Shown here in pieces: positions 44,277-59,313 of a DNA stretch of 64,000 nucleotides. The notes beneath the pieces were generated by a model, which did not search any database, had not been told where the DNA came from, and saw nothing but the letters and a program-made list of their open reading frames with translations. The DNA is from Promineifilum sp019695075 (GTDB lineage Bacteria; Chloroflexota; Anaerolineae; Promineifilales; Promineifilaceae), in assembly GCA_026129185.1 (NCBI GenBank), contig JAHCIO010000024.1, forward strand, positions 1 through 64,000, in the 5' to 3' direction. The translations under genes were made by a program, and so were the position numbers. Position 1 is the first letter of the stretch, and each line of letters starts with the position of its first letter.

Positions 44277-44692
44277 TACAGAGCCTCCTCGCGCGAGACA
44301 ACCTGCGTCTTGATGGGCAGCTTGTAGCTGGCCGAACGCAACGCCTCCAGGGCGATGTCGGCGGGCACTTCGGCGATCTCGAAGATGATGCGCCCCGGCT
44401 TGACTACGGCGACCCAGTGGTCGACCGAGCCTTTGCCCTTGCCCATGCGGGTTTCGGCCGGCTTGGCCGTCACCGGCTTGTCGGGGAAGATGCGCACCCA
44501 GTACTTACCACGGCGGCGCATCTGGCGCACGATCGAGCGGCGAATGGCCTCGATCTGGCGGCTGGTGATCCAGCCCGGCTCCAGCGCCTGCAAGCCGTAC
44601 TCGCCGATCAGCAGCGTGGAACCGCCCTTGGCCATGCCGCGCATCCGGCCCCGGAACTGCTTGCGATATTTGACGCGTTTCGGCATTAACAT
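44276..44692 (-). CDS. rplP: 50S ribosomal protein L16
   Basis: The 138-residue protein starts MLMPKRVKYRKQFRGRMRGMAKGG and includes the signature RRGKYWVRIFPDKPVTAKPAETRMGKGKGSVDHWVAVVKPG. It helps place A-site tRNA. ATG 44692 has GGAGAG at a good distance; ATG 44686 is an alternative. Confidence 0.97.
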   Translation of the reverse strand: MLMPKRVKYRKQFRGRMRGMAKGGSTLLIGEYGLQALEPGWITSRQIEAIRRSIVRQMRRRGKYWVRIFPDKPVTAKPAETRMGKGKGSVDHWVAVVKPGRIIFEIAEVPADIALEALRSASYKLPIKTQVVSREEAL

Positions 44693-44771
44693 GTGACTCT
44701 CTCCGCTTGGTCAGTCGTCGGCGGCCGGCGCGGGGGCGCTTGCCCCGGCCGCGCCGCGCGGCCACCGGCCA

Positions 44772-45437
44772 TTACTCGCTAATATAAACGTCGGTCGCTT
44801 CCACGCGCTGGGGCAGGATCTCACCGTTGTAGACCCACACCTTGATGCCGATGCGGCCATAGGTGGTCAGGGCTTCGGCGAAGCCATAGTCCAGGTTGGC
44901 GCGAATCATGTTGCGCGGCACGCGCCCTTCCCACAGCTTCTCGTTGCGGGCCATTTCCGAGCCGGCCAACCGGCCGCTGGCCTCGATGCGAATGCCCTTC
45001 ACGCCGGCGCGCATGGCCTGCAGGATGGCCCGCTTCATGGCCCGGCTGTGGCTGATGCGCCGCTCGAGCTGGCCGGCGATGTTCTCGGCGATGAGCTGCG
45101 CGTTGGCGTCGGGCTGGGTAATCTCCTCCACCTCGACGCGCGCGGTCTTGCCGGTCAGGTCCTTCAGCTTCTGACGCAAGTCCTTGACCGCCGCGCCCTT
45201 GCGCCCGATGACAATGCCCGGCCGCGCCGTGTGGATCGTCACCTGAACCTGGTTCGGGAAACGCTCGATCTCAACCTTGGCGACGCCGGCCGCGCCCAGG
45301 TCTTGCTTGACCATGCGGCGAATGGCGATGTCTTCATGGAGCAGGTCGCGATAGCGGCCGCCCTCGGCATACCACCGGGCGTTCCAGTCGCGGATCGACT
45401 TCAACCGAAAGCCTACTGGATGTACTTTGCGTCCCAA
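44772..45437 (-). CDS. rpsC: 30S ribosomal protein S3
   Basis: The 221-residue protein starts MGRKVHPVGFRLKSIRDWNARWYAEGG and carries the KH domain (HTARPGIVIGRKGAAVKDLRQKL) and the C-terminal S3 domain. It forms the mRNA entry channel. It follows rplV. Confidence 0.97.
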   Translation of the reverse strand: MGRKVHPVGFRLKSIRDWNARWYAEGGRYRDLLHEDIAIRRMVKQDLGAAGVAKVEIERFPNQVQVTIHTARPGIVIGRKGAAVKDLRQKLKDLTGKTARVEVEEITQPDANAQLIAENIAGQLERRISHSRAMKRAILQAMRAGVKGIRIEASGRLAGSEMARNEKLWEGRVPRNMIRANLDYGFAEALTTYGRIGIKVWVYNGEILPQRVEATDVYISE

Positions 45438-45473
45438 CTTAATCCTCCGATGCGCGGGCTACCGAATAGCCCA

Positions 45474-45851
45474 CTAGGCCGTCTCGCGCTCCGCCAGCAC
45501 GACCGTGATGTGCGATGACCGCCGGACGATGGGGCGGAAGCGACCGCGGCCGGCGAACCGCCCGCCGTGCGGCGCTTTGCGATGGCGCGGGCCTTCGTCG
45601 GCCCAAATCTCGCTGACGACCAGCTCGTCCATCTCCAGCCCGTAGTTCTCCTCGGCGTTAGCAACGGCCGACGAGATCAGCTTGAACACCGGCTCGGCGG
45701 CGTATTGGGGCATAAAGCGCAGGGTATCCAGCGCCTTCGACGCTCCCATGCCGCGGACGGCATTCACGACCAGTCGCACCTTCTGCGTGCTCATCGGAAT
45801 GTGCCGAACCGTCGCCCGGACTTCAAATGCATTCCCAGATGTCTCGGCCAT
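45474..45851 (-). CDS. rplV: 50S ribosomal protein L22
   Basis: The 125-residue protein starts MAETSGNAFEVRATVRHIPMSTQKVRLVVNAVRG and ends in the L22 beta-hairpin region (PRHRKAPHGGRFAGRGRFRPIVRRSSHITVVLAE), which lines the exit tunnel. Longer in-frame starts overlap rpsS and are rejected. The ATG lies 2 bases after the rpsS stop on the minus strand. Confidence 0.96.
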   Translation of the reverse strand: MAETSGNAFEVRATVRHIPMSTQKVRLVVNAVRGMGASKALDTLRFMPQYAAEPVFKLISSAVANAEENYGLEMDELVVSEIWADEGPRHRKAPHGGRFAGRGRFRPIVRRSSHITVVLAERETA

Positions 45852-45853
45852 GA

Positions 45854-46135
45854 TTACTTCCGTCCCTTCTTCTCCGACTTGGCCACGTGGCCGCGGAACG
45901 TGCGCGTCGGCGCGAATTCGCCCAGCTTGTGGCCAACCATATTCTCGGTGATGTAGATCGGGATGTGGCGGCGGCCGTCGTAGACGGCGATCGTGTGGCC
46001 GACCATCTGCGGGAAGATGGTGCTGGCCCGCGACCATGTCCGGATCACCTGGCGCTTGCGCGCTGTATTCAGATCCTCAACTTTCTTGAGCAGTTTCGGA
46101 TCGATAAATGGCCCTTTTTTGAGTGAACGTGACAT
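45854..46135 (-). CDS. rpsS: 30S ribosomal protein S19
   Basis: The 93-residue protein starts MSRSLKKGPFIDPKLLKKVEDLN and has RASTIFPQMVGHTIAVYDGRRHIPIYITENMVGHKLGEFAPTRTF, the S19 signature. It lies in the 30S head. A heptamer hairpin separates it from rplB. Confidence 0.97.
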   Translation of the reverse strand: MSRSLKKGPFIDPKLLKKVEDLNTARKRQVIRTWSRASTIFPQMVGHTIAVYDGRRHIPIYITENMVGHKLGEFAPTRTFRGHVAKSEKKGRK

Positions 46136-46144
46136 GTTGTTCTC

Positions 46145-46224
46145 CTAGGAGCTAGGGGCTGGGAACCGGGGGCCGGGGAAGAGTGCTCTTACCCTGGTCT
46201 CTGGAACCTGGAACCTAGAACCTA
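46145..46224. repeat. Heptamer hairpin between rplB and rpsS
   Basis: Words CTAGGGG, CTGGGAA and CCGGGGG on the left, CTGGTCT, CTGGAAC, CTGGAAC and CTAGAAC on the right, centre GGGGAAGAGTGCTCTTACC. The rplB stop TAG (46222-46224) is part of the right arm. Confidence 0.85.
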
Positions 46225-47061
46225 TCTGCGCTTCTTTCCCCGCCGACGGAAGATGTACTTGTCCGTCGCCTTGTTCTTGCGCGTCCGCTGGCCCAACGCC
46301 ACCTTGCCCCACGGCGTCTTCGGGCTGGCCATGCCGATGGGCGCAGCGCCCTCGCCACCACCATGAGGATGGTCGCGCGGAGTCATGGCCGAGCCACGGA
46401 CAGAAGGCCGCACGCCCAGATGACGCTTGCGCCCCGCCTTGCCCAGCTTGATGTTGCCGTGCTCGACGTTGCCAACCTGGCCGATGGTGGCCAGGCACTC
46501 CTGGGCGACGTAGCGCTCTTCGCCGGATGGCAGGCGAATGGTAGCGTACTGCGGGTGGTCCTTGGCCATCAGCTGGGCCGACACACCGGCCGAACGCACC
46601 AGCTGGCCGCCCCGCCCGGGGTACAGCTCGATGTTGTGAATCGTCGTGCCCAGAGGGATGTTGCGCAGCGGCAGCGTATTGCCGGGGCGAATCTCCGCCT
46701 TCTGGCCGCTAATGAGCTGGTCGCCCACCTTGACGCCCAACGGGGCCAGGATGTAGCGCTTCTCGCCGTCGGCGTAGACCAGCAGGGCGATGCGCGCCGA
46801 GCGGTTCGGGTCGTACTCAATGGTCGCCACGCGCGCGGGCACGTTCAGCTTGTCGCGCTTGAAGTCGATCTCGCGGTAGAGGCGCTTGTGGCCGCCGCCC
46901 TGATGCCGGACGGTGATCTTGCCGCGCATATTGCGGCCGGCCTGCTTGCGCAAACCACGCACCAGGCTGCGCTCCGGCTCAGTGCGGGTGATCTCCTCGA
47001 AGGAGAAGCCAGTCATGTCGCGACGGCCGGGCGAAGTGGGCTTAAATACTTTAACAGGCAT
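46222..47061 (-). CDS. rplB: 50S ribosomal protein L2
   Basis: The 279-residue protein has the L2 sequence throughout, with HKRLYREIDFKRDKLNVPARVATIEYDPNRSARIALL and GSAMTPRDHPHGGGEGAAPIGMASPKTPWGK (the His of HPHGGGEG lies near the peptidyl transferase centre). Its stop codon lies on the edge of a heptamer hairpin. Confidence 0.98.
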   Translation of the reverse strand: MPVKVFKPTSPGRRDMTGFSFEEITRTEPERSLVRGLRKQAGRNMRGKITVRHQGGGHKRLYREIDFKRDKLNVPARVATIEYDPNRSARIALLVYADGEKRYILAPLGVKVGDQLISGQKAEIRPGNTLPLRNIPLGTTIHNIELYPGRGGQLVRSAGVSAQLMAKDHPQYATIRLPSGEERYVAQECLATIGQVGNVEHGNIKLGKAGRKRHLGVRPSVRGSAMTPRDHPHGGGEGAAPIGMASPKTPWGKVALGQRTRKNKATDKYIFRRRGKKRR

Positions 47062-47081
47062 GGGTTCCTCCAGGCTGCGGC

Positions 47082-47375
47082 TTAGACGCCCTCGAACAAG
47101 TCGATGCGGCTGCCCGGCTGCAGCGTGACGATGGCCTTCTTCCAGCCCGACTTACGAATGGTCAGCCGACGCAGCCGGCGGGCGCGCTTGGCGGGCATGT
47201 TGGCGATGCGGATCTTCTCCACGCGCACGTTCGGCCAGGCCAGTTCGATGGCCTGCTTCACCTGCATCTTGTTCGCGCGCGGATGAACCACGAACGTATA
47301 TTGGTTGTTCACATCGGCCAGGAAGTTGCTCTTCTCGGTCACCACCGGCCGGCGAATAATGTCGCGCCAATGCAT
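47082..47375 (-). CDS. rplW: 50S ribosomal protein L23
   Basis: The 97-residue protein starts MHWRDIIRRPVVTEKSNFLADVNNQYTFVVHPRANKMQVKQAIE, the L23 pattern. It is the docking site for trigger factor at the tunnel exit. It starts one base after the rplD stop; longer frames overlap rplD. Confidence 0.96.
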   Translation of the reverse strand: MHWRDIIRRPVVTEKSNFLADVNNQYTFVVHPRANKMQVKQAIELAWPNVRVEKIRIANMPAKRARRLRRLTIRKSGWKKAIVTLQPGSRIDLFEGV

Positions 47376-47376
47376 G

Positions 47377-48063
47377 TTAGCCCTCCACCGATCCCGCGGC
47401 GTCGCCGCCGTCATCGACCAGCACCCACTCGCCGGCCTCGTCCGTCTCCAGGAAGCCGGAGACGACATCGAGCGCGGCCAGGGGCATGACGATCTTGCTG
47501 TAGCCCAGCAAATCGCGAACATTCAGATAATTGGCCCGCAGCGCCTTGACGTGCTCCAGATTGCGCGCCGACTTCTCGACGGTCTCGTTGCGCTCCGGCA
47601 GCAACAGCAGGGCGCTCTCGCCGTTGGTCAGCGTCTTCACCAGCATGGCCACGGTCTTCGTCTTGGGCGCGTCCATCTGGATATCATCCAGCAGGACGAT
47701 GTCGCCCGCGCCGGCCCTGACCGATAGCGCCGAGCACAGCGCGGCCCGGCGCATTTTGCGCGGCATGGCCTTGGTGTACTTGCGCGGCTGCGGGCCGTGG
47801 GCCTTGCCGCCGCCGACGAAAATGGGCGCTTTGCGGCTGCCGTGGCGCGCGCGGCCGGTGCCCTTCTGGCGATAGATCTTCGCCGTCGAGCGGTTGACCT
47901 CCGCGCGCGTCTTGGCCTTGTGCGTGCCCTGACGGGCGTTGGCCAGCTGCCGGACGAGCGCCTGGTGCATCAGGGCGCGGTTAATATTGGCTTCGAAGAT
48001 GCTGGCCGGTAGCTCGTGCGTGCTCACCTGTTCGCCGGCCATGTTATAAACGGGTAGTTCCAT
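47377..48063 (-). CDS. rplD: 50S ribosomal protein L4
   Basis: The 228-residue protein has MELPVYNMAGEQVSTHELPASIF, the tunnel loop RQKGTGRARHGSRKAPIFVGGGKAHGPQPRKY and a C-terminal part (RDLLGYSKIVMPLAALDVVSGFL). In E. coli L4 represses the S10 operon; no leader site is evident here. ATG 48063 is preferred over 48078. Confidence 0.96.
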   Translation of the reverse strand: MELPVYNMAGEQVSTHELPASIFEANINRALMHQALVRQLANARQGTHKAKTRAEVNRSTAKIYRQKGTGRARHGSRKAPIFVGGGKAHGPQPRKYTKAMPRKMRRAALCSALSVRAGAGDIVLLDDIQMDAPKTKTVAMLVKTLTNGESALLLLPERNETVEKSARNLEHVKALRANYLNVRDLLGYSKIVMPLAALDVVSGFLETDEAGEWVLVDDGGDAAGSVEG

Positions 48064-48075
48064 CTTACTCTCTCC

Positions 48076-48107
48076 CACAGCGGGGGTAGAGACGTTCCCA
48101 ACGAACG
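48076..48107. repeat. GTAGAGACGTT-type hairpin between rplC and rplD
   Basis: GACGTTC and GAACGTC flank CCAAC, preceded by GGTAGA. It is related to the palindrome at 27943-27971 and lies just after the rplC stop. Confidence 0.65.
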
Positions 48108-48113
48108 TCTTGC

Positions 48114-48767
48114 CTAGCCCTTGGCCGCGTCCCGGATGATCACCAGACCACCCTTCGCGCCGGGCACTGCGCCCCGCACGGCGATCAGGTTGCGCTCGGG
48201 ATCGACCCGCACAACCACGAGATTCTGCGCCGTCTGGCGTTCGTTGCCCATATGGCCGGCCATGCGCTTGCCCTTGGGCACGCGCGACATCTCCGTGGCC
48301 GAGCCGATGGAGCCGGGCGCGCGCCAGCGGTCCGATTGGCCGTGGGTCTTCACGCCACCGGCGAAGTTGTGGCGCTTGACGTTGCCGGTGAACCCGCGCC
48401 CCTTCGTCTTGCCGATCACATCGACCTTCTCGCCCGGCTCGAACTGGGCCACAGTCAACTGCTGGCCGACGGCATAGTCGCCGGCCGAGTTGGTGCGGAA
48501 TTCGCGCAGGTAGCGCACGGCGGGAATGTTCTTGCCGCCGCGCTTGCCCCGCTTGGCGATGCCCAGATGGCCCTGCTCGCCCTTGGTCAGGCGCTTGGCC
48601 GACACTTCGCCATAGCCCAATTGCACGGCGCTATAGCCGTCGTTCTTATCATCCTTGACCTGGGTGACAAAGCACGGCCCGGCCTGGATGATGGTTACCG
48701 GCGTCACAACGCCGGTCTCATCGAAGACCTGCGTCATGCCCACTTTCTTGCCAATCAATCCTTTCAC
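48114..48767 (-). CDS. rplC: 50S ribosomal protein L3
   Basis: The 217-residue protein starts MKGLIGKKVGMTQVFDETGVVTPVTIIQAGPC and includes GRGFTGNVKRHNFAGGVKTHGQSDRWRAPGSIGSATEMSRVPKGKRMAGHMG, the L3 signature near the peptidyl transferase centre. A heptamer hairpin separates it from rpsJ. Confidence 0.98.
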   Translation of the reverse strand: MKGLIGKKVGMTQVFDETGVVTPVTIIQAGPCFVTQVKDDKNDGYSAVQLGYGEVSAKRLTKGEQGHLGIAKRGKRGGKNIPAVRYLREFRTNSAGDYAVGQQLTVAQFEPGEKVDVIGKTKGRGFTGNVKRHNFAGGVKTHGQSDRWRAPGSIGSATEMSRVPKGKRMAGHMGNERQTAQNLVVVRVDPERNLIAVRGAVPGAKGGLVIIRDAAKG

Positions 48768-48786
48768 GATTCACCAACCTCGGAGT

Positions 48787-48876
48787 AATTAGGAATGACG
48801 AATTAGGAATTAGGAATGAAGCTCCACAGCGTTACGGTCTTGAATTCCTAATTCTTAATTCCTAATTCCTAATTCC
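48787..48876. repeat. Heptamer hairpin between rpsJ and rplC
   Basis: AATTAGG words on the left (three copies, some with GAATGACG breaks) and CCTAATT/CTTAATT words on the right. It begins 3 bases after the rpsJ stop and is a long variant of the element at 43111. Confidence 0.85.
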
Positions 48877-48879
48877 CTC

Positions 48880-49188
48880 TTAGAGCGAGATCTCGATATC
48901 GACACCCGCCGGCAGGTTGAGCCGCATCAGCGTATCGATCGTCTTGGAGTCGGGGTTGATCACGTCAATCAGGCGCTTGTGCGTCCTGATCTCGAAGTGC
49001 TCCTGCGAGTCCTTGTCAATAAAGGGGCTGCGGCGCACCGTGAAGCGCTCCAGCCGGGTGGGCAACGGCACGGGGCCGATGACCCGCGCGCCAGTGCGCT
49101 CGGCCGTGCCGACGATACGCCGGGCCGACTGGTCTAGAACACGATGATCGTACGCCTTCAGGCGGATGCGGATTCGTTGTTTCGACAT
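48880..49188 (-). CDS. rpsJ: 30S ribosomal protein S10
   Basis: The 102-residue protein starts MSKQRIRIRLKAYDHRVLDQSARRIV and has GPVPLPTRLERFTVRRSPFIDKDSQEHFEIRTHKRLIDV, the S10 (NusE) pattern. It also takes part in antitermination of rRNA operons. It follows tuf by 19 bases, joining the str and S10 operons. Confidence 0.97.
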   Translation of the reverse strand: MSKQRIRIRLKAYDHRVLDQSARRIVGTAERTGARVIGPVPLPTRLERFTVRRSPFIDKDSQEHFEIRTHKRLIDVINPDSKTIDTLMRLNLPAGVDIEISL

Positions 49189-49207
49189 GCTGTTTCCCTC
49201 GCTCGCC

Positions 49208-50410
<1,203 letters not shown>

Positions 50411-50476
50411 GGTTTCCGTTTCCTCGCTGTCCTAACTCATCGGGCGCGGCGGCGGAGGCGTTCCGGCGGAACGACT

Positions 50477-52555
<2,079 letters not shown>

Positions 52556-52562
52556 GAGTCAC

Positions 52563-53033
52563 TTATGCCCGGAAATGGGAGAAGGCGCGGTTGGCCTCGG
52601 CCATGCGGTGCGTGTCGTCGCGCCGCTTCACGGCCGTGCCCTGGTTGTTGGCCGCGTCGATGAACTCATTGGCCAGCTTGTCGGCCATCGTCTGGCCGCC
52701 GCGATTGCGGGCCGCGGTCAGCAGCCAACGCATCGCCAGCGACACCTGGCGGTACGGCTCGACGGGCACGGGCACCTGGTAGGTCGCGCCGCCGACGCGC
52801 CGCGGCCGCACCTCAATCGAGGGCATCACGTTCTGCAACGCTTGCTCGAACACATCGAGGCCCGGCCGGCCGATACGCTCTTCGATCATGTCGAAGCTGT
52901 CGTACATCAGCGTTTGGGCAACGCTCTTCTTGCCATCGTACATCAGGCGATTGACGAACATCGACACATGCACGTTGTCGTACTTCAGGTCGGGTTCGAT
53001 GTCGCGCTTTTCAGGACGGTATCGTCTGGACAT
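52563..53033 (-). CDS. rpsG: 30S ribosomal protein S7
   Basis: The 156-residue protein starts MSRRYRPEKRDIEPDLKYDNVHVSMFVNRLMYDGKKSVAQTLMY and has RVGGATYQVPVPVEPYRQVSLAMRWL, the S7 signature. It organises the 30S head and touches E-site tRNA. It lies between rpsL and fusA. Confidence 0.97.
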   Translation of the reverse strand: MSRRYRPEKRDIEPDLKYDNVHVSMFVNRLMYDGKKSVAQTLMYDSFDMIEERIGRPGLDVFEQALQNVMPSIEVRPRRVGGATYQVPVPVEPYRQVSLAMRWLLTAARNRGGQTMADKLANEFIDAANNQGTAVKRRDDTHRMAEANRAFSHFRA

Positions 53034-53071
53034 AGCTCTTCAATCCCTCGGTCTGTCGTCGGAGACAGGCC

Positions 53072-53512
53072 CTACTTCTTCTTGCCCGCCGGCGCGCCCT
53101 TGCCGACCTTCGTGCCATACTTGGAGCGGCCCTTCTTGCGGTTGACAACGCCACCGGCGTCGAGGGTGCCGCGGACGATGTGGTAACGCACGCCGGGCAG
53201 GTCCTTCACGCGGCCGCCACGCACCAGCACGACCGAGTGGTCTTGCAGGCTGTGGCCCTCGCCGGGAATGTAGGCGGTCACTTCGATGCCATTCGACAGG
53301 CGAACGCGGGCCACCTTGCGTAGCGCCGAATTCGGCTTCTTGGGCGGCATGGTCTTCACCTGCGTGCAGACACCGCGCTTCTGCGGCGCGCCCATCGGCT
53401 GACGGGTTCGCCGCTGCTTGAAGGAATTCAGGGTGTACTGCAAGGCCGGAGACTTGCTCTTCTTTGTCTTCGAACTCCGTCCCTTGCGGACAAGTTGATT
53501 AATTGTAGGCAC
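53072..53512 (-). CDS. rpsL: 30S ribosomal protein S12
   Basis: The 146-residue protein is a little longer than usual because of the N-terminal insert (SSKTKKSKSPALQYTLNSFKQRRTRQPMG) and a Lys-rich tail. The decoding signature MPPKKPNSALRKVARVRLSNGIEVTAYIPGEGHSLQDHSVVLVRGGRVKDLPGVRYHIVRG is complete, with the Lys linked to streptomycin sensitivity. GTG 53512 is the start, with AAGGAG upstream. First gene of the 36-gene operon. Confidence 0.97.
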   Translation of the reverse strand: MPTINQLVRKGRSSKTKKSKSPALQYTLNSFKQRRTRQPMGAPQKRGVCTQVKTMPPKKPNSALRKVARVRLSNGIEVTAYIPGEGHSLQDHSVVLVRGGRVKDLPGVRYHIVRGTLDAGGVVNRKKGRSKYGTKVGKGAPAGKKK

Positions 53513-53868
53513 CGCTATCGTTTCTCCTTAACAAGGCACTTCGCGTCGTCGATTTGGCCTGTCGGTGAATAGACAGAAAACGCCACAAACTGCTGCCTTG
53601 GAAGGGGACGAATGATTCGCTCCTTATCACCCGCAGTAGTCAAGCGCTTTCTATTCGGTTGTGAATAACGGAATAACGATTGAAATCGACTCGATTTGGA
53701 AATCGACTAACGACGTGGTCTATGTGGGGAGCGGACAGAGACACCCCGCCACGACCCGACAAAGTGGAGGCCATCGTCTTTTACTTTCGCGATGGCCTCC
53801 ATCGTTCCTGTTCTATTCGTTTAGTAACGGCAGCACCGCCGCCGTCCCGTTAAGACATACGAATTAAT
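53513..53868 (-). promoter_or_regulatory. Long untranslated leader of the ribosomal operon
   Basis: About 350 bases separate the likely start site (about 53862) from rpsL. They contain an 11-bp hairpin GGAGGCCATCG/CGATGGCCTCC (53766-53800) and a degenerate repeat AAATCGACT, but no gene that I can support on either strand. The length suggests control at the RNA level, possibly by a ribosomal protein. Confidence 0.55.
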
Positions 53869-53896
53869 ATCTTAGCAGAATCAGGCAGGTTGTCAA
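53869..53896 (-). promoter_or_regulatory. Main promoter of the ribosomal operon
   Basis: On the minus strand TTGACA (53891-53896) and TAAGAT (53869-53874) are 16 bases apart. It is the strongest promoter-like site between rpoB and rpsL. Confidence 0.75.
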
Positions 53897-53933
53897 GGCT
53901 AGTTGGTCCATTTTCATCTGCCCAAAACGCATC

Positions 53934-53961
53934 GGCCGGCGGGAATTGCGGCCCGCCGGCC
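53934..53961 (-). terminator. Terminator-like hairpin after rpoB
   Basis: A 10-bp perfect stem GGCCGGCGGG/CCCGCCGGCC closes an 8-base loop, 17 bases after rpoB; GATGCGTTTTGG follows on the minus strand. It separates rpoB from the ribosomal operon promoter. Confidence 0.6.
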
Positions 53962-53977
53962 GGTTGGTTGGCATCGC

Positions 53978-57913
<3,936 letters not shown>

Positions 57914-57982
57914 GTAAGGTCACCTGCTCCCTGCGCGGCGAAGCGTCCTTCGCCATCTATTAATTGCCAACTACCTTACGCG

Positions 57983-58009
57983 GAAAAGGTGCAACCCTCT
58001 GTTTGCACC
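57983..58009 (-). terminator. Possible attenuator in the rpoB leader
   Basis: On the minus strand GGTGCAA/TTGCACC pairs around ACAGAGGG and is followed by TTTTCC, about 70 bases before the rpoB ATG. Its position inside the leader suggests premature termination as a control. Confidence 0.5.
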
Positions 58010-58053
58010 CTGCCAATTTCGTGACTCTCTTGATCGTTGTTCGGACAAAGACA

Positions 58054-58078
58054 CACGCGCGAGAGGTATACTCGCGCG
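58054..58078. repeat. Hairpin at the 5' end of the rpoB transcript
   Basis: CGCGCGAG and CTCGCGCG pair around AGGTATA. The sequence lies right after the rpoB -10 box, so the mRNA would begin with this stem, which can protect a 5' end. Confidence 0.6.
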
Positions 58079-58085
58079 AACCTGT

Positions 58086-58114
58086 AGTTTAGACTAGCTG
58101 TCCTGTTTTGTCAA
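58086..58114 (-). promoter_or_regulatory. Promoter of rpoB
   Basis: TTGACA (58109-58114) and TAAACT (58086-58091) on the minus strand are 17 bases apart. The -35 lies in the 3' end of the glycosyltransferase gene. Confidence 0.8.
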
Positions 58115-59287
58115 GTGCTGGTACAAGCCCAAAATCCGGTCTGTGGCCGCGGCCCAACTGAACTGCTCCTGCGCCCGCCGGCGCAGCTCCCGGCCCAGCA
58201 ACCGCCGCCGCGCCGGGTCGCCGGCCAATGCCAGAATGGCCTCGGTGAAGGCGGTCACGTCGCCCGCCGGGGCGTAGACGCCCAGATCATCCAGGTACTC
58301 GCGATTGACCGGCGTGTCGTAGGCGACGATGGGCTGGGCCATGGCCATGTAGTTGAGCAGCTTGCCGCTGCCCTCCGTCGTCGACATCTTGGCCGTCACG
58401 GCAATATCGGCCGCGGCCAGGTAGTATGGCGCGTCGTCGAACGGCACGCGGCCGGTGAACGTCACCCGATCCGCCACGTCCCAGGCGTGGGCGCTCATCT
58501 GGTAGCTCTCGACATTGGGGTAGCCCATCACCAGGAAGTGAATCGGTTGGCCGGCGGCCTTCAGCCGGGCGGCGGCCTCGATGAGGTGGGGGACGCCCTG
58601 GTAATCGGTCAGCAGCCCCAGATAGCCGACGACCACCGCCTCGCGGGGGATGCCATATTGCGTCCGCAACGGGTGGTCGGCCGGCTCAAAGGGGAAGCGC
58701 GCCGGGTCGAAGTGGGCGGGGTCGGCGCAGTCGGGCAGGGCGTGGATGCGCTCCGGCGGCACGGCGAAGTCGTCGCGCAGCAGCGCCGCGGCGCGTCCGC
58801 TGCTGGTCAGGATGGCGTCGGGCAGGCGGCGCGTGATGGCCGACTCCAACCGGTAGACCCACGGGTAGAACGCGCCCTGGGGGTCGAGGAAGTGGTGATC
58901 GACCATCTCGGCCGACAGGCTACCCTGAAAGTCGAACACCAGCGGCACGCCCAGCAGCCGCGCCGGCGCGCCGCCGATGAGCGCCCCCTCGTGCATGTGG
59001 CCGTGAATGATGTCCGGCCGGAAGCGGCGCGCCTCGGCCAGGGCCTTGGCCGCCAGGTAGGCGTCAAAGGCGAGCTTGTGGCGCGAGGAGCCAACCTCGT
59101 AGTCGGTGTGCCACGGCAGCGGCACGGTACGGCGGATGTCGAGACCGGGCACGTCGTTACCCTTATAATAGGTAACGATGGCGACTTCGACGCCCCTGGC
59201 CTGTAGCGCTCGCGTCTCCTCCAGGATACGGATGTGCCCCCCGTAGTCGCTGAAGAAGGACGTTGGCGCGATCATCAATACGCGCAA
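58094..59287 (-). CDS. Glycosyltransferase, family 4 type
   Basis: The 397-residue GT-B protein begins LRVLMIAPTSFFSDYGGHIRILEETRALQARGVEVAIVTY, has IIHGHMHEGALIG and a C-terminal nucleotide-sugar domain (VVGYLGLLTDYQGVPHLIEAAARL, FTGRVPFDDAPYYLAAADIAVTAKMSTTEGSGKLLNYMAMAQPIVAYDTPVNREYL, with the E-x7-E type motif). It transfers a sugar to a lipid or polysaccharide. TTG 59287 gives the common start MRVLMIAP; ATG 59275 is possible. Much longer frames run through the TyrA gene and are not used. Last gene of a four-gene operon. Confidence 0.9.
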   Translation of the reverse strand: MRVLMIAPTSFFSDYGGHIRILEETRALQARGVEVAIVTYYKGNDVPGLDIRRTVPLPWHTDYEVGSSRHKLAFDAYLAAKALAEARRFRPDIIHGHMHEGALIGGAPARLLGVPLVFDFQGSLSAEMVDHHFLDPQGAFYPWVYRLESAITRRLPDAILTSSGRAAALLRDDFAVPPERIHALPDCADPAHFDPARFPFEPADHPLRTQYGIPREAVVVGYLGLLTDYQGVPHLIEAAARLKAAGQPIHFLVMGYPNVESYQMSAHAWDVADRVTFTGRVPFDDAPYYLAAADIAVTAKMSTTEGSGKLLNYMAMAQPIVAYDTPVNREYLDDLGVYAPAGDVTAFTEAILALAGDPARRRLLGRELRRRAQEQFSWAAATDRILGLYQHLTKQDS

Positions 59288-59313
59288 ACCGGGCTGCCCC
59301 CCTGTCCTCTGTC

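Noticed and set aside
53661..53867. 68-residue plus-strand ORF in the ribosomal operon leader
   Set aside because: It runs antisense through the leader hairpin, has no family pattern and no good ribosome binding site.
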